The position numbers and the translations under genes are program-made. A stretch of DNA of 64,000 bases from Papilionanthe hookeriana x Papilionanthe teres (Eukaryota; Streptophyta; Magnoliopsida; Asparagales; Orchidaceae). The first letter of the stretch is position 1, and the number at the start of each line of letters is the position of its first letter. The stretch spans positions 77,801,283-77,865,282 of the forward strand of contig CM040427.1 of NCBI GenBank assembly GCA_022702705.1, given 5' to 3'. The notes below the pieces were generated by a model. The model ran no database searches, was not told where the DNA came from, and worked only from the letters and a program-made list of their open reading frames with translations. Positions 47,601-53,427 of this stretch are shown one piece after another.

Positions 47601-48494
47601 GGGAAATGAAAGTTAGTCATTATTTTCTTACTTGTGGCCACCTTACAGATTTGTGACTGTGACGAGGACTGAGGGAACATGCTTGCCATCTTCAAAAGAT
47701 AAGGATCGCTTGGATAAGGTATTCCCATCTTCCATTTAATATTCGTGGCCCAACCGTCTGCTTTCATGTACATTAGTACTAACAATATCTTTGAATATGA
47801 AAAGCAATTTTCTTAACTTTGATTTTAGCTTCTTCAAGTTGGCATTGAGGATGAAGATTTTGCTGTTTGTTCTGGCATAATGTCCAAAGATAAAACTAAA
47901 GAACACAGTCGGTGTAGTACCAATCAACGTTCTAAACCAAAATTCGAGTCTCATAATAGTGCACCTAGTAAGCTGGCAAAGAGCAATAATACTAGCTACA
48001 AGAAGAAACAAACTGCAAGACAGAGTTACGCCGAAAAACCTGTATCATTTGTTTCATGTGGAATCATGCAGGTTGATTCCGCTATAGATTCAACTGAAAG
48101 TAAGCCATTGGTAGAAGTTGCTGAAACGAGTTCTTCAAACCTCGGCGCATTTGAAGTACACACCAAGGGTTTCGGATCCAAAATGTTAGCGAAAATGGGG
48201 TTTATTGAAGGTGGTGGCTTAGGCAAGAGCGGTCAGGGAATGGTAAATCCAATTGAGGCTATAAAAAGACCGAAATCACTAGGATTAGGCGTTGAATTGA
48301 TGAAGGATGAAGTGAGGGTGGAGAACTTTGGGGAAATCGGTGCATTTGAGAGACACACCAAGGGGTTTGGATCGAGGATGATGGTGAAAATGGGTTTCAT
48401 TCCAGGTTCTGGATTGGGGAAGGATTCGCGAGGTATTACTAGTCCATTAACGGCTCGCAGGCGGCCGAAGTCCCGGGGACTGGGTGCTACCTAG
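13597..48494 (+). CDS. R3H and double G-patch domain protein (SQS1-type), six exons
   Basis: Joining 13597-14665, 19040-19131, 19760-19834, 44065-44126, 47649-47718 and 47829-48494 gives an uninterrupted 2034-nt reading frame (677 residues plus stop). All five introns are GT..AG and the phases match at each junction. The N-terminus is low-complexity (MGGG start, acidic Ser/Asp/Glu-rich stretch about 160-225), then a basic nuclear-localisation-like segment (GGKKKHRKE, about 357-365). An R3H domain follows at about 395-445 (RRLASIYALRSGCQGSGKKR then FVTVTRT). Two G-patches are at about 561-610 and 626-676, each with HTKGFGS..KMGF and a GxGLGK core. R3H binds single-stranded nucleic acid, and G-patches activate DEAH helicases such as Prp43 in splicing and ribosome assembly. 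The protein probably acts in the nucleus on RNA; that role is inferred from family. Plant relatives share this R3H plus G-patch layout. There are no internal stops, so the gene looks functional despite its huge third intron. Confidence 0.93.
14666..19039 (+). other. Intron 1 (4.4 kb), AT-rich, no gene seen
   Basis: It has a GTAATT donor and TTTTTGTTCAG acceptor. The content is AT-rich and unique-looking. It includes a poly(A) run at about 16,585, a segment at about 16,270-16,500 whose wording (GGATTTTATTTGGTTTGGCTC) resembles old LTR-derived plant sequence, and a 25-bp tandem pair (TTCCATGCCCTAATGTAGTC type) near 18,793-18,834. The 115-residue open frame at 18,271-18,618 has no recognisable domain. 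Retention of this intron would give a 384-residue product lacking R3H and G-patches. Confidence 0.85.
19040..19131 (+). CDS. R3H/G-patch gene, exon 2
   Basis: This 92-nt exon lies between TTCAG and GTAAGG. It completes the glycine codon from exon 1 and encodes KKKHRKELIATKRRQRM followed by INRGVDLEQINK. The basic run is a likely nuclear localisation signal. The second half is the conserved lead-in to the R3H region in this family. It ends in phase 0. Confidence 0.93.
19132..19759 (+). other. Intron 2 (628 bp)
   Basis: GTAAGG donor and TTTAATTTGCAG acceptor. T-rich, with no repeat or gene seen. The frame opened at 19,616 runs into exon 3 but lacks support upstream. Confidence 0.88.
19760..19834 (+). 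CDS. R3H/G-patch gene, exon 3
   Basis: This 75-nt exon (phase 0 at both ends) encodes KLKEVVINDIDVFSFQPMH then SRDCSQ. It forms the N-terminal part of the R3H region: 'D.F.FQPM..RDC.QV' is the conserved wording in plant relatives. The donor is CAG/GTACAT. The next coding exon is more than 24 kb away. Confidence 0.92.
19835..22037. other. Intron 3, left native part
   Basis: AT-rich, no gene. At about 21,281-21,325, GAAGATGAAATAGATGGTAG followed by TGCACATTAGA closely resembles the right arm of the intron-4 hairpin at 44,476-44,520, suggesting a small interspersed repeat family. The opposed open frames at 21,018-21,245 and 21,095-21,433 have no recognisable domain. Confidence 0.5.
22197..23600 (-). 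pseudogene. LINE reverse transcriptase remnant
   Basis: Minus strand, in several frames. It reads VPIFKNKGDAQECANYRGIK and LMCHTLKLWERVIEHRLR (about 23,369-23,260), IFIDLEKAYDKVPRDVLW (about 23,128-23,075), the active-site box MLFADDI (about 22,860) and the C-terminal MRNEYIRNRVGVAPVSDKI plus RLRWFGHIKRRP (about 22,370-22,250). These are the canonical plant RTE RT landmarks in the right order. At least four frame changes interrupt it. Confidence 0.88.
23870..24935 (-). pseudogene. LINE endonuclease domain remnant
   Basis: Minus strand. The start reads IRIGSWNIGTL and then INILCIQETKWVGEKAKK (about 24,925-24,785): the 'WNI.TL' and catalytic 'QETKW' motifs of apurinic/apyrimidinic-type LINE endonucleases. 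Further on come TDYGAINEEGRAILDFLLAY and YKNGSNKTQIDYFLMRRRDR (24,458-24,270), the family's 'G.RNE.G..LLDFA' and 'T....Q.DYFL.RR' steps. Stops between these pieces show it is inactive. Confidence 0.85.
25220..25739. other. Intron 3 spacer between LINE and gypsy fragment
   Basis: AT-rich. A 21-bp direct duplication (ACATACAATTATCTTGTTGA, twice around 25,229-25,270) and an ATT microsatellite (25,409-25,427) are the only structure I see. Confidence 0.6.
25740..27480 (-). mobile_element. Internally deleted Ty3/gypsy fragment
   Basis: Minus strand, right to left. A gag piece (27,466-27,242) contains YEQFFALVQEGTFMNYRKIF. A protease piece (about 26,830-26,700) contains VVVVSMDSGATHNFIASQ. An RT-connection/RNase H piece (26,464-26,135) contains VLALPDFSRSF, then a DA.GY.LG.VLMQ motif and ITYFNQVLTMRARIKSIYK. 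The D-S-G-A-T-H-N-F-I protease wording is that of plant gypsy elements with fused gag-pol. Protease and RNase H are only about 240 bp apart, so nearly all of RT is deleted. At 25,780-25,870 a roughly 55-bp duplicated segment (GTAGGCGATCTCTTCC / GTAGTCGATATCTCC) lies in what may be LTR-like sequence. Confidence 0.78.
27481..27957. other. Intron 3 spacer
   Basis: No gene. At about 27,800-27,865 the phrase GAAGCGTTG recurs (GCGAAGCGTTGTGAG, TTTGAAGCGTTGAAG), vaguely like the 13-bp minisatellite unit at 50,447-50,862. It is too short to call homologous. Confidence 0.5.
27958..28706 (-). repeat. Left LTR, first part
   Basis: It begins TGTTGAATCC and matches the right LTR almost colinearly: a purine-rich GAGAGAGA stretch, GGGTTATAGGGTATT.TTGTCTTTT, GACTGAGC.GGT and GATTGTTGTTCCTTGGTGATTTTT. 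It breaks off at 28,706 within CTTTTCGATTGGCT, where another element is inserted. Confidence 0.82.
28702..34047. mobile_element. Unclassified 5.3 kb insertion inside the left LTR
   Basis: Element 28,707-34,042 is bracketed by TGGCT (28,702-28,706 and 34,043-34,047), a 5-bp target duplication consistent with LTR-element or similar integration. Its outer sequence is TGTCGGCG at the left and, complementary, TGTCGAGG about 18 bp inside the right end, so the precise termini are uncertain. I see no gag or pol and no clear LTR pair. It contains a 36-bp duplication (CAGAAAGCTCGAGAAAA at 29,959 and 29,995), a roughly 100-bp degenerate tandem array (31,440-32,110), loosely repetitive AT-rich DNA (32,160-32,930) and a CpG-rich stretch (33,150-33,480) with a 61-bp duplication around CGCGCAGAG. 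The many minus-strand open frames here are repeat read-through. Confidence 0.6.
31440..32110. repeat. Degenerate tandem array of about 100-bp units
   Basis: AACCCGAGCCAC (variants AACCGAGCCAC, GGCCGAGCCAC) begins units near 31,558, 31,671, 31,781, 31,872 and 31,965. Each is followed by an AGGCTAAAA.C block and an AGCTACAACA.TCCCAA block. A longer phrase, AGCTAAAGGAGCCAACCCG, is repeated about 295 bp apart. Leu/Trp-rich minus-strand frames (31,326-31,646) only reflect this repeat. Confidence 0.7.
34048..34163 (-). repeat. Left LTR, second part
   Basis: It resumes after the inserted element with TGGTCTTCAGCTGGTCAG and runs to TTTTTGGGTGTGCA, matching the end of the right LTR (GTTGTCTTCAGCTGATCAG to TTTTTGGGTGTACA). 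Together with the first part it restores an LTR of about 865 bp, against 853 bp for the right copy. Confidence 0.8.
34250..35320 (+). pseudogene. Plus-strand unit A inside the LARD: charged coiled-coil ORF
   Basis: A TATATATA box (34,254-34,261) is followed 73 bp later by an ATG (34,334). The frame is rich in Lys and Glu (AEKEKLEKVAKKLKPFERLE) but holds a few stops. The end of the unit (about 35,020-35,250) reads LDEMEVAWAR, then LVLEEMRGEIAKPLR, then FMLDGQMLYGRLIRKGLVLT. This is the alpha-helical style of C-termini seen in plant retroelement accessory ORFs. An AATAAA signal lies at 35,311-35,316. The run from TATA to poly(A) signal looks like a complete transcription unit that has since decayed. 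Function is unknown. If the host element is minus-strand, this unit is antisense to it. Confidence 0.5.
35403..37510 (+). pseudogene. Plus-strand unit B inside the LARD: 'gypsy-type transposon' (PF04195-like) ORF
   Basis: A TATAAATA box (35,403-35,410) precedes the unit and AATAAA (37,502-37,507) follows it. In between, the frame reads FRVEADGHMQFETVGRFQLS and LKNKMKD.NYKFFIASSFES (about 35,890-36,030). This resembles the WK..FFFV..  region of the plant 'putative gypsy type transposon' family (Transposase_28). A charged linker (AEEVEREMAVAARTARKKAK, about 36,200) comes next. A coiled coil (AMLAKKAQKRALIAEKKL, about 37,080-37,150) ends near KEFFEVLPSHLQQKKIMGE. An acceptor-like TTGGGTGCAG at about 36,476-36,485 suggests an intron. 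In-frame stops show decay. The same protein type occurs at 51,017-52,533. Confidence 0.55.
37640..38460. repeat. Imperfect direct repeat of about 300 bp inside the LARD
   Basis: CTTGTCGCCTTGGTCG (about 37,747) recurs as ATTGTCGCCTTGGTCGG (about 38,062). Both copies are followed by GACTTGCTGCTAGGGTGATT / GACTCACTGCTGGGGTGATT and GTCGTA.CATTCG. The open frames at 37,947-38,363 fall here and have no recognisable domain. Confidence 0.6.
38682..39534 (-). repeat. Right LTR of the LARD
   Basis: 853 bp, from TATTGAATCC (the TG terminus has mutated) to GGGTGTACA. It carries on the minus strand CTATAAATAGGGGGACTATA, a textbook plant core promoter box, near the middle. It is the best evidence for a minus-strand element, in which this would be the 5' LTR. 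Confidence 0.8.
39535..44064. other. Intron 3, right part
   Basis: AT-rich sequence with no convincing gene apart from the weak minus-strand exon candidate at 40,983-41,242. The pieces GACACGGACACGGGGAC (about 41,437) and GTGTGTGTGTTTAGCC (about 42,130) are simple-sequence-like. Small open frames at 42,271-42,490 and 43,628-43,834 show no known domain. Confidence 0.5.
40983..41242 (-). pseudogene. Candidate gene fragment (exon-like) on the minus strand
   Basis: On the minus strand an acceptor-like AATTTTTTGCAG (about 41,243-41,254) is followed by a stop-free stretch reading VVIKLDANLLVQFMFPC and DWIQNLFSPREI. In the neighbouring frame it continues as NHDYIEAKQAASRLAQLGII and ADDLLMGITLLDKRSFPSKL up to a stop at 40,983. 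The composition is protein-like, unlike the AT-rich surroundings, and the frame changes near 41,130. I do not recognise the family. It may be a captured or retroposed exon, or chance. Confidence 0.25.
44065..44126 (+). CDS. R3H/G-patch gene, exon 4
   Basis: This 62-nt exon sits between TTTTCTGTAG and AGAG/GTAATA. It encodes VRRLASIYALRSGCQGSGKK and the first two bases of an arginine codon. This is the core helix of the R3H domain: basic residues, then the 'LA..Y.L.S...G..K.R' pattern. Joining to exon 3 restores DCSQVRRLA, so the large intron is removed cleanly. Confidence 0.92.
44351..44503. repeat. Two back-to-back perfect-style hairpins
   Basis: Hairpin 1: arms 44,351-44,377 and 44,397-44,423 (27 bp each, 26 complementary) with a 19-nt loop. 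Hairpin 2: arms 44,429-44,456 and 44,476-44,503 (28 bp each, 26 complementary), also with a 19-nt loop. The loop of hairpin 1 (ACTTGAGTTTATGATGAATA) repeats a sequence found about 110 bp upstream at 44,264. They may be small MITE termini or foldback remnants. As they lie in a transcribed intron on the sense strand, they would form strong RNA stems. Confidence 0.75.
45015..45860. repeat. Diverged direct repeat of about 270 bp
   Basis: Copies at about 45,015-45,300 and 45,595-45,860 share, in the same order, ATTAGAATTTGAAGACATCAT-like, TTTTAATATCTAAAGTATGAC-like, ATTATAGGTTTGT-like and TATTTCATAATTTGT blocks. Copy order and orientation are the same. Probably two old copies of one small mobile element. 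No gene. Confidence 0.5.
46539..46766. mobile_element. 228-bp foldback MITE
   Basis: The two ends, ATTTACATACAT at the left and ATATATGTAAAT at the right, continue as inverted repeats of roughly 75 bp. ACCACCTAAACTTTAATTTT near the left end pairs with TAAACTTTAGGTGTAAG near the right. Internal sequence is AT-rich and non-coding. I see no clear target duplication, so the superfamily is left open. Confidence 0.65.
47649..47718 (+). CDS. R3H/G-patch gene, exon 5
   Basis: This 70-nt exon completes the arginine codon and encodes FVTVTRTEGTCLPSSKD and KDRLDK. FVTVTRT is the last beta strand of the R3H domain. It ends in phase 0 at AAG/GTATTC. Confidence 0.92.
47719..47828 (+). other. Intron 5 (110 bp)
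   Basis: Short plant-type intron with a GTATTC donor and TTTGATTTTAG acceptor, T-rich before the acceptor. Confidence 0.88.
47829..48494 (+). CDS. R3H/G-patch gene, exon 6 with both G-patches
   Basis: This 666-nt terminal exon encodes LLQVGIEDEDFAVCSGI, a basic linker (KPKFESHN..KLAKSNN..KKKQTARQ) and two tandem G-patches that end just before the TAG stop. G-patch 1 has LGAFEVHTKGFGSKMLAKMG and GGGLGKSGQG. G-patch 2 has IGAFERHTKGFGSRMMVKMG and GSGLGKDSRG. Each is followed by P..A..RPKS.GLG. The two copies are about 60% identical, pointing to an ancient internal duplication. An internal ATG at 47,880 could start a 204-residue frame, but the coding continuity from exon 5 shows it is not the real start. 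Confidence 0.94.
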   Translation, partial: LLQVGIEDEDFAVCSGIMSKDKTKEHSRCSTNQRSKPKFESHNSAPSKLAKSNNTSYKKKQTARQSYAEKPVSFVSCGIMQVDSAIDSTESKPLVEVAETSSSNLGAFEVHTKGFGSKMLAKMGFIEGGGLGKSGQGMVNPIEAIKRPKSLGLGVELMKDEVRVENFGEIGAFERHTKGFGSRMMVKMGFIPGSGLGKDSRGITSPLTARRRPKSRGLGAT

Positions 48495-49950
48495 GTTGTC
48501 AGAATATACTACTCATTGGAGCAATATTTCTTAGAACATATGTGCACTTTTATTTGATCATGTCTTCGTACTGAATATGAAATGCTTTTCAAGGCATTCT
48601 AATAGGCCTGGTTGATCTGGTTACTTGGCTATATTTTATCCAGTTTATTGCAAATATATTTTAGGGTTAGGTTTTATTGTAATTTTAGAGCCTGTTTGGG
48701 ATCAATTTTGTCTTTAAAACATATTTATTCAATGTGTTTTTTACCGGTTTTGATTTTTTATTTTTTTAGAAAATTAAGATCTTAATGAATACTCTCAAAA
48801 TATCTTTAGGTGTTTTCAGTGTTTTTAAAAATAACTATATATTCAAACATGTTTTGTTTCAAATTTAAATATAAATATAATAAAAATAAAAAATTAAACT
48901 GATCAAACGACGACCTCATAGTAACAAATTCTTCGTATTTAATCTGATAAGGAGCCATTTGATTGAAAGCAGACTAACATACTAATTTCTGAATGATTTT
49001 AGTATAGCTGAATAAGCTAAGAACATGGTCAAATATATAACATAGAAAACAATAAATATAAGACGTGAATTGTGAGATGATTTGTTAGGCAAAATGTACT
49101 GTGGACTTCTATCAGATTAACATTTGCTTGTCAGGTTATTATTAACATCTATTAATAATGGGATATCATCCTTTTCTAATTTCTTTCTTCTATTGGATTA
49201 ACATTTCTCAAGTGCATTAAATTAGTTACAATTTGTTTGTTTTTCTCTCATTTAAGCTAAAACTAAGGGTGATTGAGTTAGCTCCTCTTCTAAATGATGA
49301 ATCTATTTTTTTATTTTTTAAATATAATTCCAAATCATGAAAATCACCGTAAGTTATAAGAACATTATGAAATTTTCCTGTAAGATATAAGAACACCATG
49401 AAATTTTCTCAAGGACAGAAAATATGTTTTGAACAAACAAGTCAATTAACAATGAAAATTCATAGTTATGGATTAAAATAATTCTTAAAAAAAAAAAAAA
49501 AACTTCTCCTCTGAGGTCTTTATTAGCTCATGAGTAACAGGTCAGTAAAGTTTCATGATCATTTGAATTAAAATATAAGAGTTATAGGGTACCAATTCTA
49601 GGGGTATAATAGTAATTTTAAAATTTCACACTCTAATTAACTTTTAAGTCAAACCAGAGGGAAGATGAGTAAGAATTATGATTATTAGTCCACTGAATGA
49701 TTGAAATATGAGGATAAGTAAGGGTAGTAAACCACTCATAACCTTTTCTACAAAGGGTAAAATTGTAATTATTTAAATTATTGGTTATAGGATGACATAA
49801 AAATTTGGACGAATCAAGATTGAGAGGCATGAGTTAAGAGATCATTAATTTACGTATATGAAGGCCCTAAATAATGGATAACAACAAAAGAAATTAAAAT
49901 TTATGTAGGAGGGGCAAGATTCAAATCCTCTTGAGGAGGACAAAAGAAAT
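48495..49950. other. 3' flank of the gene and intergenic spacer
   Basis: No AATAAA is visible in the first 200 bp after the stop; plant poly(A) signals are often degenerate. GAGCCTGTTTGGGATCAATTT at 48,691 and a loosely complementary sequence near 48,900-48,925 might be the ends of a small MITE, but no target duplication is visible. Two copies of ACAAAAGAAATTAAAATTT lie 57 bp apart (49,883; 49,940). No gene seen. Confidence 0.6.
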
Positions 49951-50368
49951 TAAAATTTTTACTGGGCTTAGTTTCGGGCCTCTAGGTCCGGTGGGTCAAG
50001 AATGGGACGCTTAAGGTGGGCGGGTCGCCAGTAAGCTTAAATTTGAAAAGTTACGGGCCTGCCTATGAACCCGATGCCCAGAAGGTGAACCATGGGCATG
50101 CCCGAATTTGAAAAGGTGGAGAAATTGAAGGGTTGCGGGCCAGCCCGAAACAGGATGGGCTCGAAATTCAGAAGAAAGATGAACGGTTGTAGTAATTTGA
50201 TATTTTCAAAAAGACGGGGGGATTTCCAAACAGTTGGGGAGGAATTCGAGAAATCATTTCATTTTTTTTAGGGAATATGAAAAGTTTTTTAATGAATATT
50301 TAATGCTTTCAATTCTTTTTAAATTCATATAATAATGAGTATTTAATGTTTGATTACCCTTTTCAGCT

Positions 50369-50377
50369 TATAAATAG
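50369..50377 (+). promoter_or_regulatory. TATA box for the opposite-strand ORF
   Basis: TATAAATAG, followed by AGGTCTGAAGGAGAGG, is a canonical plant core promoter sequence. It lies about 80 bp before the minisatellite and 650 bp before the ORF's ATG. The equivalent ORF at 35,403 has TATAAATA in the same relative place. Confidence 0.5.
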
Positions 50378-50446
50378 AGGTCTGAAGGAGAGGATTGATG
50401 TGGAGTTCTGAGTTGATACAGAATTTTCCAGAAGAAGAAAATAGAT

Positions 50447-50862
50447 CGGCGTAGCAGTGAAGAGTTGCGACAAAGCGTTGTGGCGCAGAGCTGCGGTGAA
50501 GCGTTGCGGTGCAGACCTGCGGCGAAGCGTTGCAGTGCAGAGTTACAGTGAATCATTGCGGCGCAGAGTTGCGGCCAAGTGTTGCGATGTAGTGTTGCGA
50601 CAAGGCGTTGGGGTGAACCATTTCTGTGAAGCCTCGCGGCGAACCGTTGCTGCGAAGCATCGTTGTGAAGCGCTGCGACGATGCATTATGGTGAACCGTT
50701 GCTTTGAAGCATCGCGGTGATCCATTGCTGTGAAACGACGCGGTGAACCGTCACTGTGAAGCGTTGCAGTGAAGTGTCGAGGCGAAACATTGTTGTGTAC
50801 CGTCATGGTGAATTGTTGTTGTAAAGCGTTGCGGTGAAGTGTCACGACGAACCGTTGCTGCA
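50447..50862. repeat. 13-bp minisatellite, 32 units in unbroken phase
   Basis: The consensus unit is AAGCGTTGCGGTG, with frequent variants CAGAGTTGCGGCG and AACCGTTGCTGTG. From 50,447 to 50,862 the sequence divides exactly into 32 units of 13 bp without one insertion or deletion, although single units differ at many bases. In the left third AAG- and CAG-type units alternate, and further right AAC- and AAG-type units tend to alternate. This suggests a 26-bp higher-order unit. Because 13 is not a multiple of three, read-through gives 13-residue repeats in any open frame, which explains the Arg/Cys-rich frames on both strands (50,457-50,720 plus; 50,884-50,543 minus). It lies in the presumed 5' leader of the opposite-strand ORF. 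Confidence 0.92.
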
Positions 50863-51016
50863 TACTGCGCAGAAATAGAGACAACTGGAGAACCTCATTC
50901 TACTGATAACTAGAGGAAAAGTTAAACCAAGAGGATGCTGTCTCAATTTTGACGGAGAGCGACTTGATCTTTTTTTTCGAAAGAAGTATTACTTCTGAAA
51001 TGATATAGTGGTGAAA

Positions 51017-52533
51017 ATGCCAACTTCAACTGATCAAGCGTATTCTCCTCCTTCTAAGTATGTCGATATTCATGAGGCAGTCTTGAGAACTGGCTTACAA
51101 TTTCCTCCAACACCTGAGTTTATTGAAATTATGAAGGCGTTTGGTGTTTGTGTTGCTCAGTTGTCTTGTCGGGTGGTGACAGTCATTATTGGGTTGACTG
51201 TTTTCTCAAGAGCCGTGAGTTAACGTTAACACCGACAATTTTGGCATGGCTGTGCGGGTTCCTTAAAGATACACATGGTTGTGTGATGTTTAAGCAAAAG
51301 ACATTTGATTTTCTCCTAAAGGAGCCGATAAGACAATGGTTCGTGATATTTTTCTTTGCACAGGATGATTGGGGGCTCCGTGAGAGGAGATGAAGGTTCC
51401 AATAGTTGCCTGTCTCTCTTCAGACTATTGAGGAGGGAATATTACAGATGTTGGGATTTCGTGATTTTAAAAAGATGTTGTTTGAGACACAATATATTTA
51501 TGAATTTGTGAGTGAGGAATCATTGTTCAAGGTCAAGCTTTCTTTTCACCCAGAACGGTCTACGATAATAGTATTAAAGAAATCTAAGAAGCGACCTTTC
51601 AAGCTAGCCCTTGTAGAATCCTTAAAGCAACTCCCAACAAGCAGTGACTGTGAAATACTGCCAAAAAAATAAAAGAAAGTTAAAGCATCTCGGGAGCCCT
51701 TGCCAAGTCCTTCAACTATTCATGCTTCTGAGAATGTCCTATCTCATGAATGTACCGGGCTCTTGGAATCCGAGAGTTTGGTAAGTTTCCTTTATCTTCT
51801 GCTACTTTATTATTTTATCTATCTGACACAGATTTCTTTTTTTCTAGGTGGATAACATGCTGGAAATCCAGAAGAGTCTTGAACTGACTCTGAGAAACTG
51901 GAATTTCGAGTTTGTTAAGATCAAATATTTCCAAGGCGAGTACAAGTGTCGATATGAATCTGGGGTTGAAAAAGTTACATCTATGGAATCACAGTTGACA
52001 GAGTCCAGGACAGAACTCTCAACAATGGCAACCTCCCTCTTATTGTAGCTTCAGGATCTAGAGAGAACTCGAGAGGGGGTGGTGGAAGCACGAGCCAAAC
52101 TTAGTGAAAGTAATAAGAGCGTGAAAGCCTTTAAGTCGATAGTATCAGCCCACGAAGAAGAGATCTGACTTTTGAGGTCTGCAAAAGATGTTGATGTTAT
52201 AGAAGTTAAACGTATAGTAGTCAAGGACTTCCAGAACTCTCTTGAGTTTAAGACTATCATTCGAGACCGTGTTCAGGAGGCTCGTGATCGGGTACTTGAT
52301 GTTGAGATAAATGAGCAGAAAAAGTGGTTCATTGAGTAATGATTTATCCAGTGCTTTCTGAAGGGGAGTCGAGCAGTGCAACGTTGAACCTGGATTATCG
52401 CGGAGCCGCTCACTGCTAGTCAAGCTTCGAAGGATTCTTCCTCAGATTCTGACGGTGATGACATTGAGCGTGAATTGAAGAAAGTGCACTTCTACGATGA
52501 AGAGGGGGCAGAGGAGAATGTTGACGTCGATTA
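51017..52533 (+). pseudogene. Opposite-strand 'gypsy-type transposon' ORF with intron
   Basis: Starting at ATG 51,017, the frame reads SPPSKYVDIHEAVLRTGLQF and, after a frameshift near 51,175, NSHYWVDCFLKSRELTLTPT, then IRQWFVIFFFAQDDWGLRER. This is the pattern of the plant 'putative gypsy type transposon' family. An in-frame TAA (51,670) interrupts it. A textbook intron follows at 51,781-51,847 (GTAAGTTTCC .. TTTTTTTCTAG), after which the coding continues as a long coiled coil (LELTLRNWNFEF, MESQLTESRTELS, TREGVVEARAKLSESN). It ends in an acidic tail, SSDSDGDDIERELKK. The ORF is opposite to the neighbouring pol remnant. Only a few lesions have accumulated, so decay is moderate. Its molecular function is unknown. 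Confidence 0.62.
51781..51847 (+). other. Canonical 67-bp intron inside the transposon ORF
   Basis: The donor GAGAGTTTG/GTAAGTTT and the acceptor with a long T tract ending TTTCTAG/GTGGATAAC keep the flanking frames in register (..LLESESL then VDNMLEIQ..). The intron is AT-rich compared with its flanks. Spliced introns are unusual in plant LTR-element coding regions. Confidence 0.7.
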
Positions 52534-53427
52534 GTGCTCTACTATTCATTTTATGCTTGTAGCGTGTTTTCTTTTGTCATGTTGCTTGGACCTCACAATT
52601 GTTGTAATAATATTGTATGAGCGATGCATGTTGATCATTTTATTTTTGTTATTTGACTATGTTAGATATTTTTCCCCCGAGTATCTTCTGTTATTATTAT
52701 TTTTTTATGATAATGTTGAAACATGTTTTCTTTTCATTCCACAGTGGATACAATACATCTTAGAAGTTCTAGTATGTGAGAAGGTTACTATGGGGATAAA
52801 TTGTCAGCGACCTTTTACTTGGCTGAGGTTAAACATCAGAGTATTACTTAATGAAGTTGACTTGTATGAGAGGTGTCAACGGAAGTCCACTGAGGACTTA
52901 TTAACCCATTTAAGGTTATTTTCTGGAGCATTGCTCGCTTATGAACCCCCGTGGAAGGGATCAGGTGTAGTCCACCAAGGATTGTTAACCTATTCAGGGT
53001 TGTTTATCGGATTAAAAACTCAACCATGTTAAACCATATAGAAGAGGTTAGATCAAATCCCTCTGAGATCGATCGTGCTCTGACTAAGATATAGCCGAAG
53101 TTGTGTATTTCTCGGTCTGGAAGCATAAAGTGACTTGTGAATGAGTCATTACACTTTCTAAAGATATTCTTTTTTGTAGAAGAAAACAATTAAATAATAT
53201 TTAAGCTTGAGATACTTTGACATTGTATGCAATATGACATGAATGATATAACTGAAGTGTCACTGGTAGAATTTCTGAAGATTCTAGGCATTCCAAGTCC
53301 GGGGCAAGATTTTCCGATCTGAATCTTTGAGCTTGAAGGTTTCAGGCTTGATCATGGCAGTCACGATATATTGGCCTTCCCAGAGAGGGGATAATTTGTT
53401 GCGTGCGCTGAGTACCATGACAAGCGA
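52534..53427 (-). pseudogene. Tat pol 3' end and non-coding linker
   Basis: Between the opposite-strand ORF and the Athila LTR. The last 150 bp are the minus-strand integrase C-terminus. The remainder is AT-rich linker with repeated wording at 52,885-53,015 (GACTTATTAACCCATTTAAG and ATTGTTAACCTATTCAGGG, about 95 bp apart). The plus-strand open frame at 52,553-53,032 has no recognisable domain and lies in this linker. Confidence 0.55.

Larger units (their letters stand above)
44127..47648 (+). other. Intron 4 (3.5 kb)
   Basis: GTAATA donor and CACCTTACAG acceptor. It holds two adjacent strong hairpins (44,351-44,503), a diverged direct repeat (about 45,015-45,860), a TTTAGGGGCGCTTTGGT sequence at about 46,198 resembling one end of a DNA transposon, a Cys/Ala-codon-rich GCTGCCGCTGCC stretch (46,420-46,500) and a 228-bp foldback MITE (46,539-46,766). 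Confidence 0.88.
49951..53427 (-). mobile_element. 3' part of a second Tat-type element with an opposite-strand ORF
   Basis: At the right edge (53,420-53,290) the minus strand reads LSPLWEGQYIVT and MIKPETFKLKDSD. This matches the C-terminal 'L.P.WEGPY.V' and 'G.YRL.D' steps of Tat integrase. To its left the plus strand carries a long interrupted ORF with its own TATA box and leader. Some Tat-lineage elements (for example Grande and relatives) are known to carry an antisense ORF between pol and the 3' LTR, and this layout fits that. The left boundary is approximate. The right boundary is where an Athila LTR begins. Confidence 0.62.

Noticed and set aside
47880..48494. 204-residue open frame as a separate small gene
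   Set aside because: It is the tail of exon 6. The 17 codons before its ATG are in frame with exon 5 and belong to the same protein.
48690..48925. Possible MITE starting GAGCCTGTTTGGGATC
   Set aside because: The opposite end matches only loosely and no target duplication is visible.
50457..50884. Arg/Cys-rich repetitive open frames on both strands as protein genes
   Set aside because: Both arise from a 13-bp DNA repeat lacking stops. The translation has the 13-residue periodicity expected from the repeat, with no start context or partner.
52553..53032. 159-residue plus-strand open frame
   Set aside because: It lies in the linker between the opposite-strand ORF and the pol remnant. There is no recognisable domain, and the first half is hydrophobic T-rich translation.
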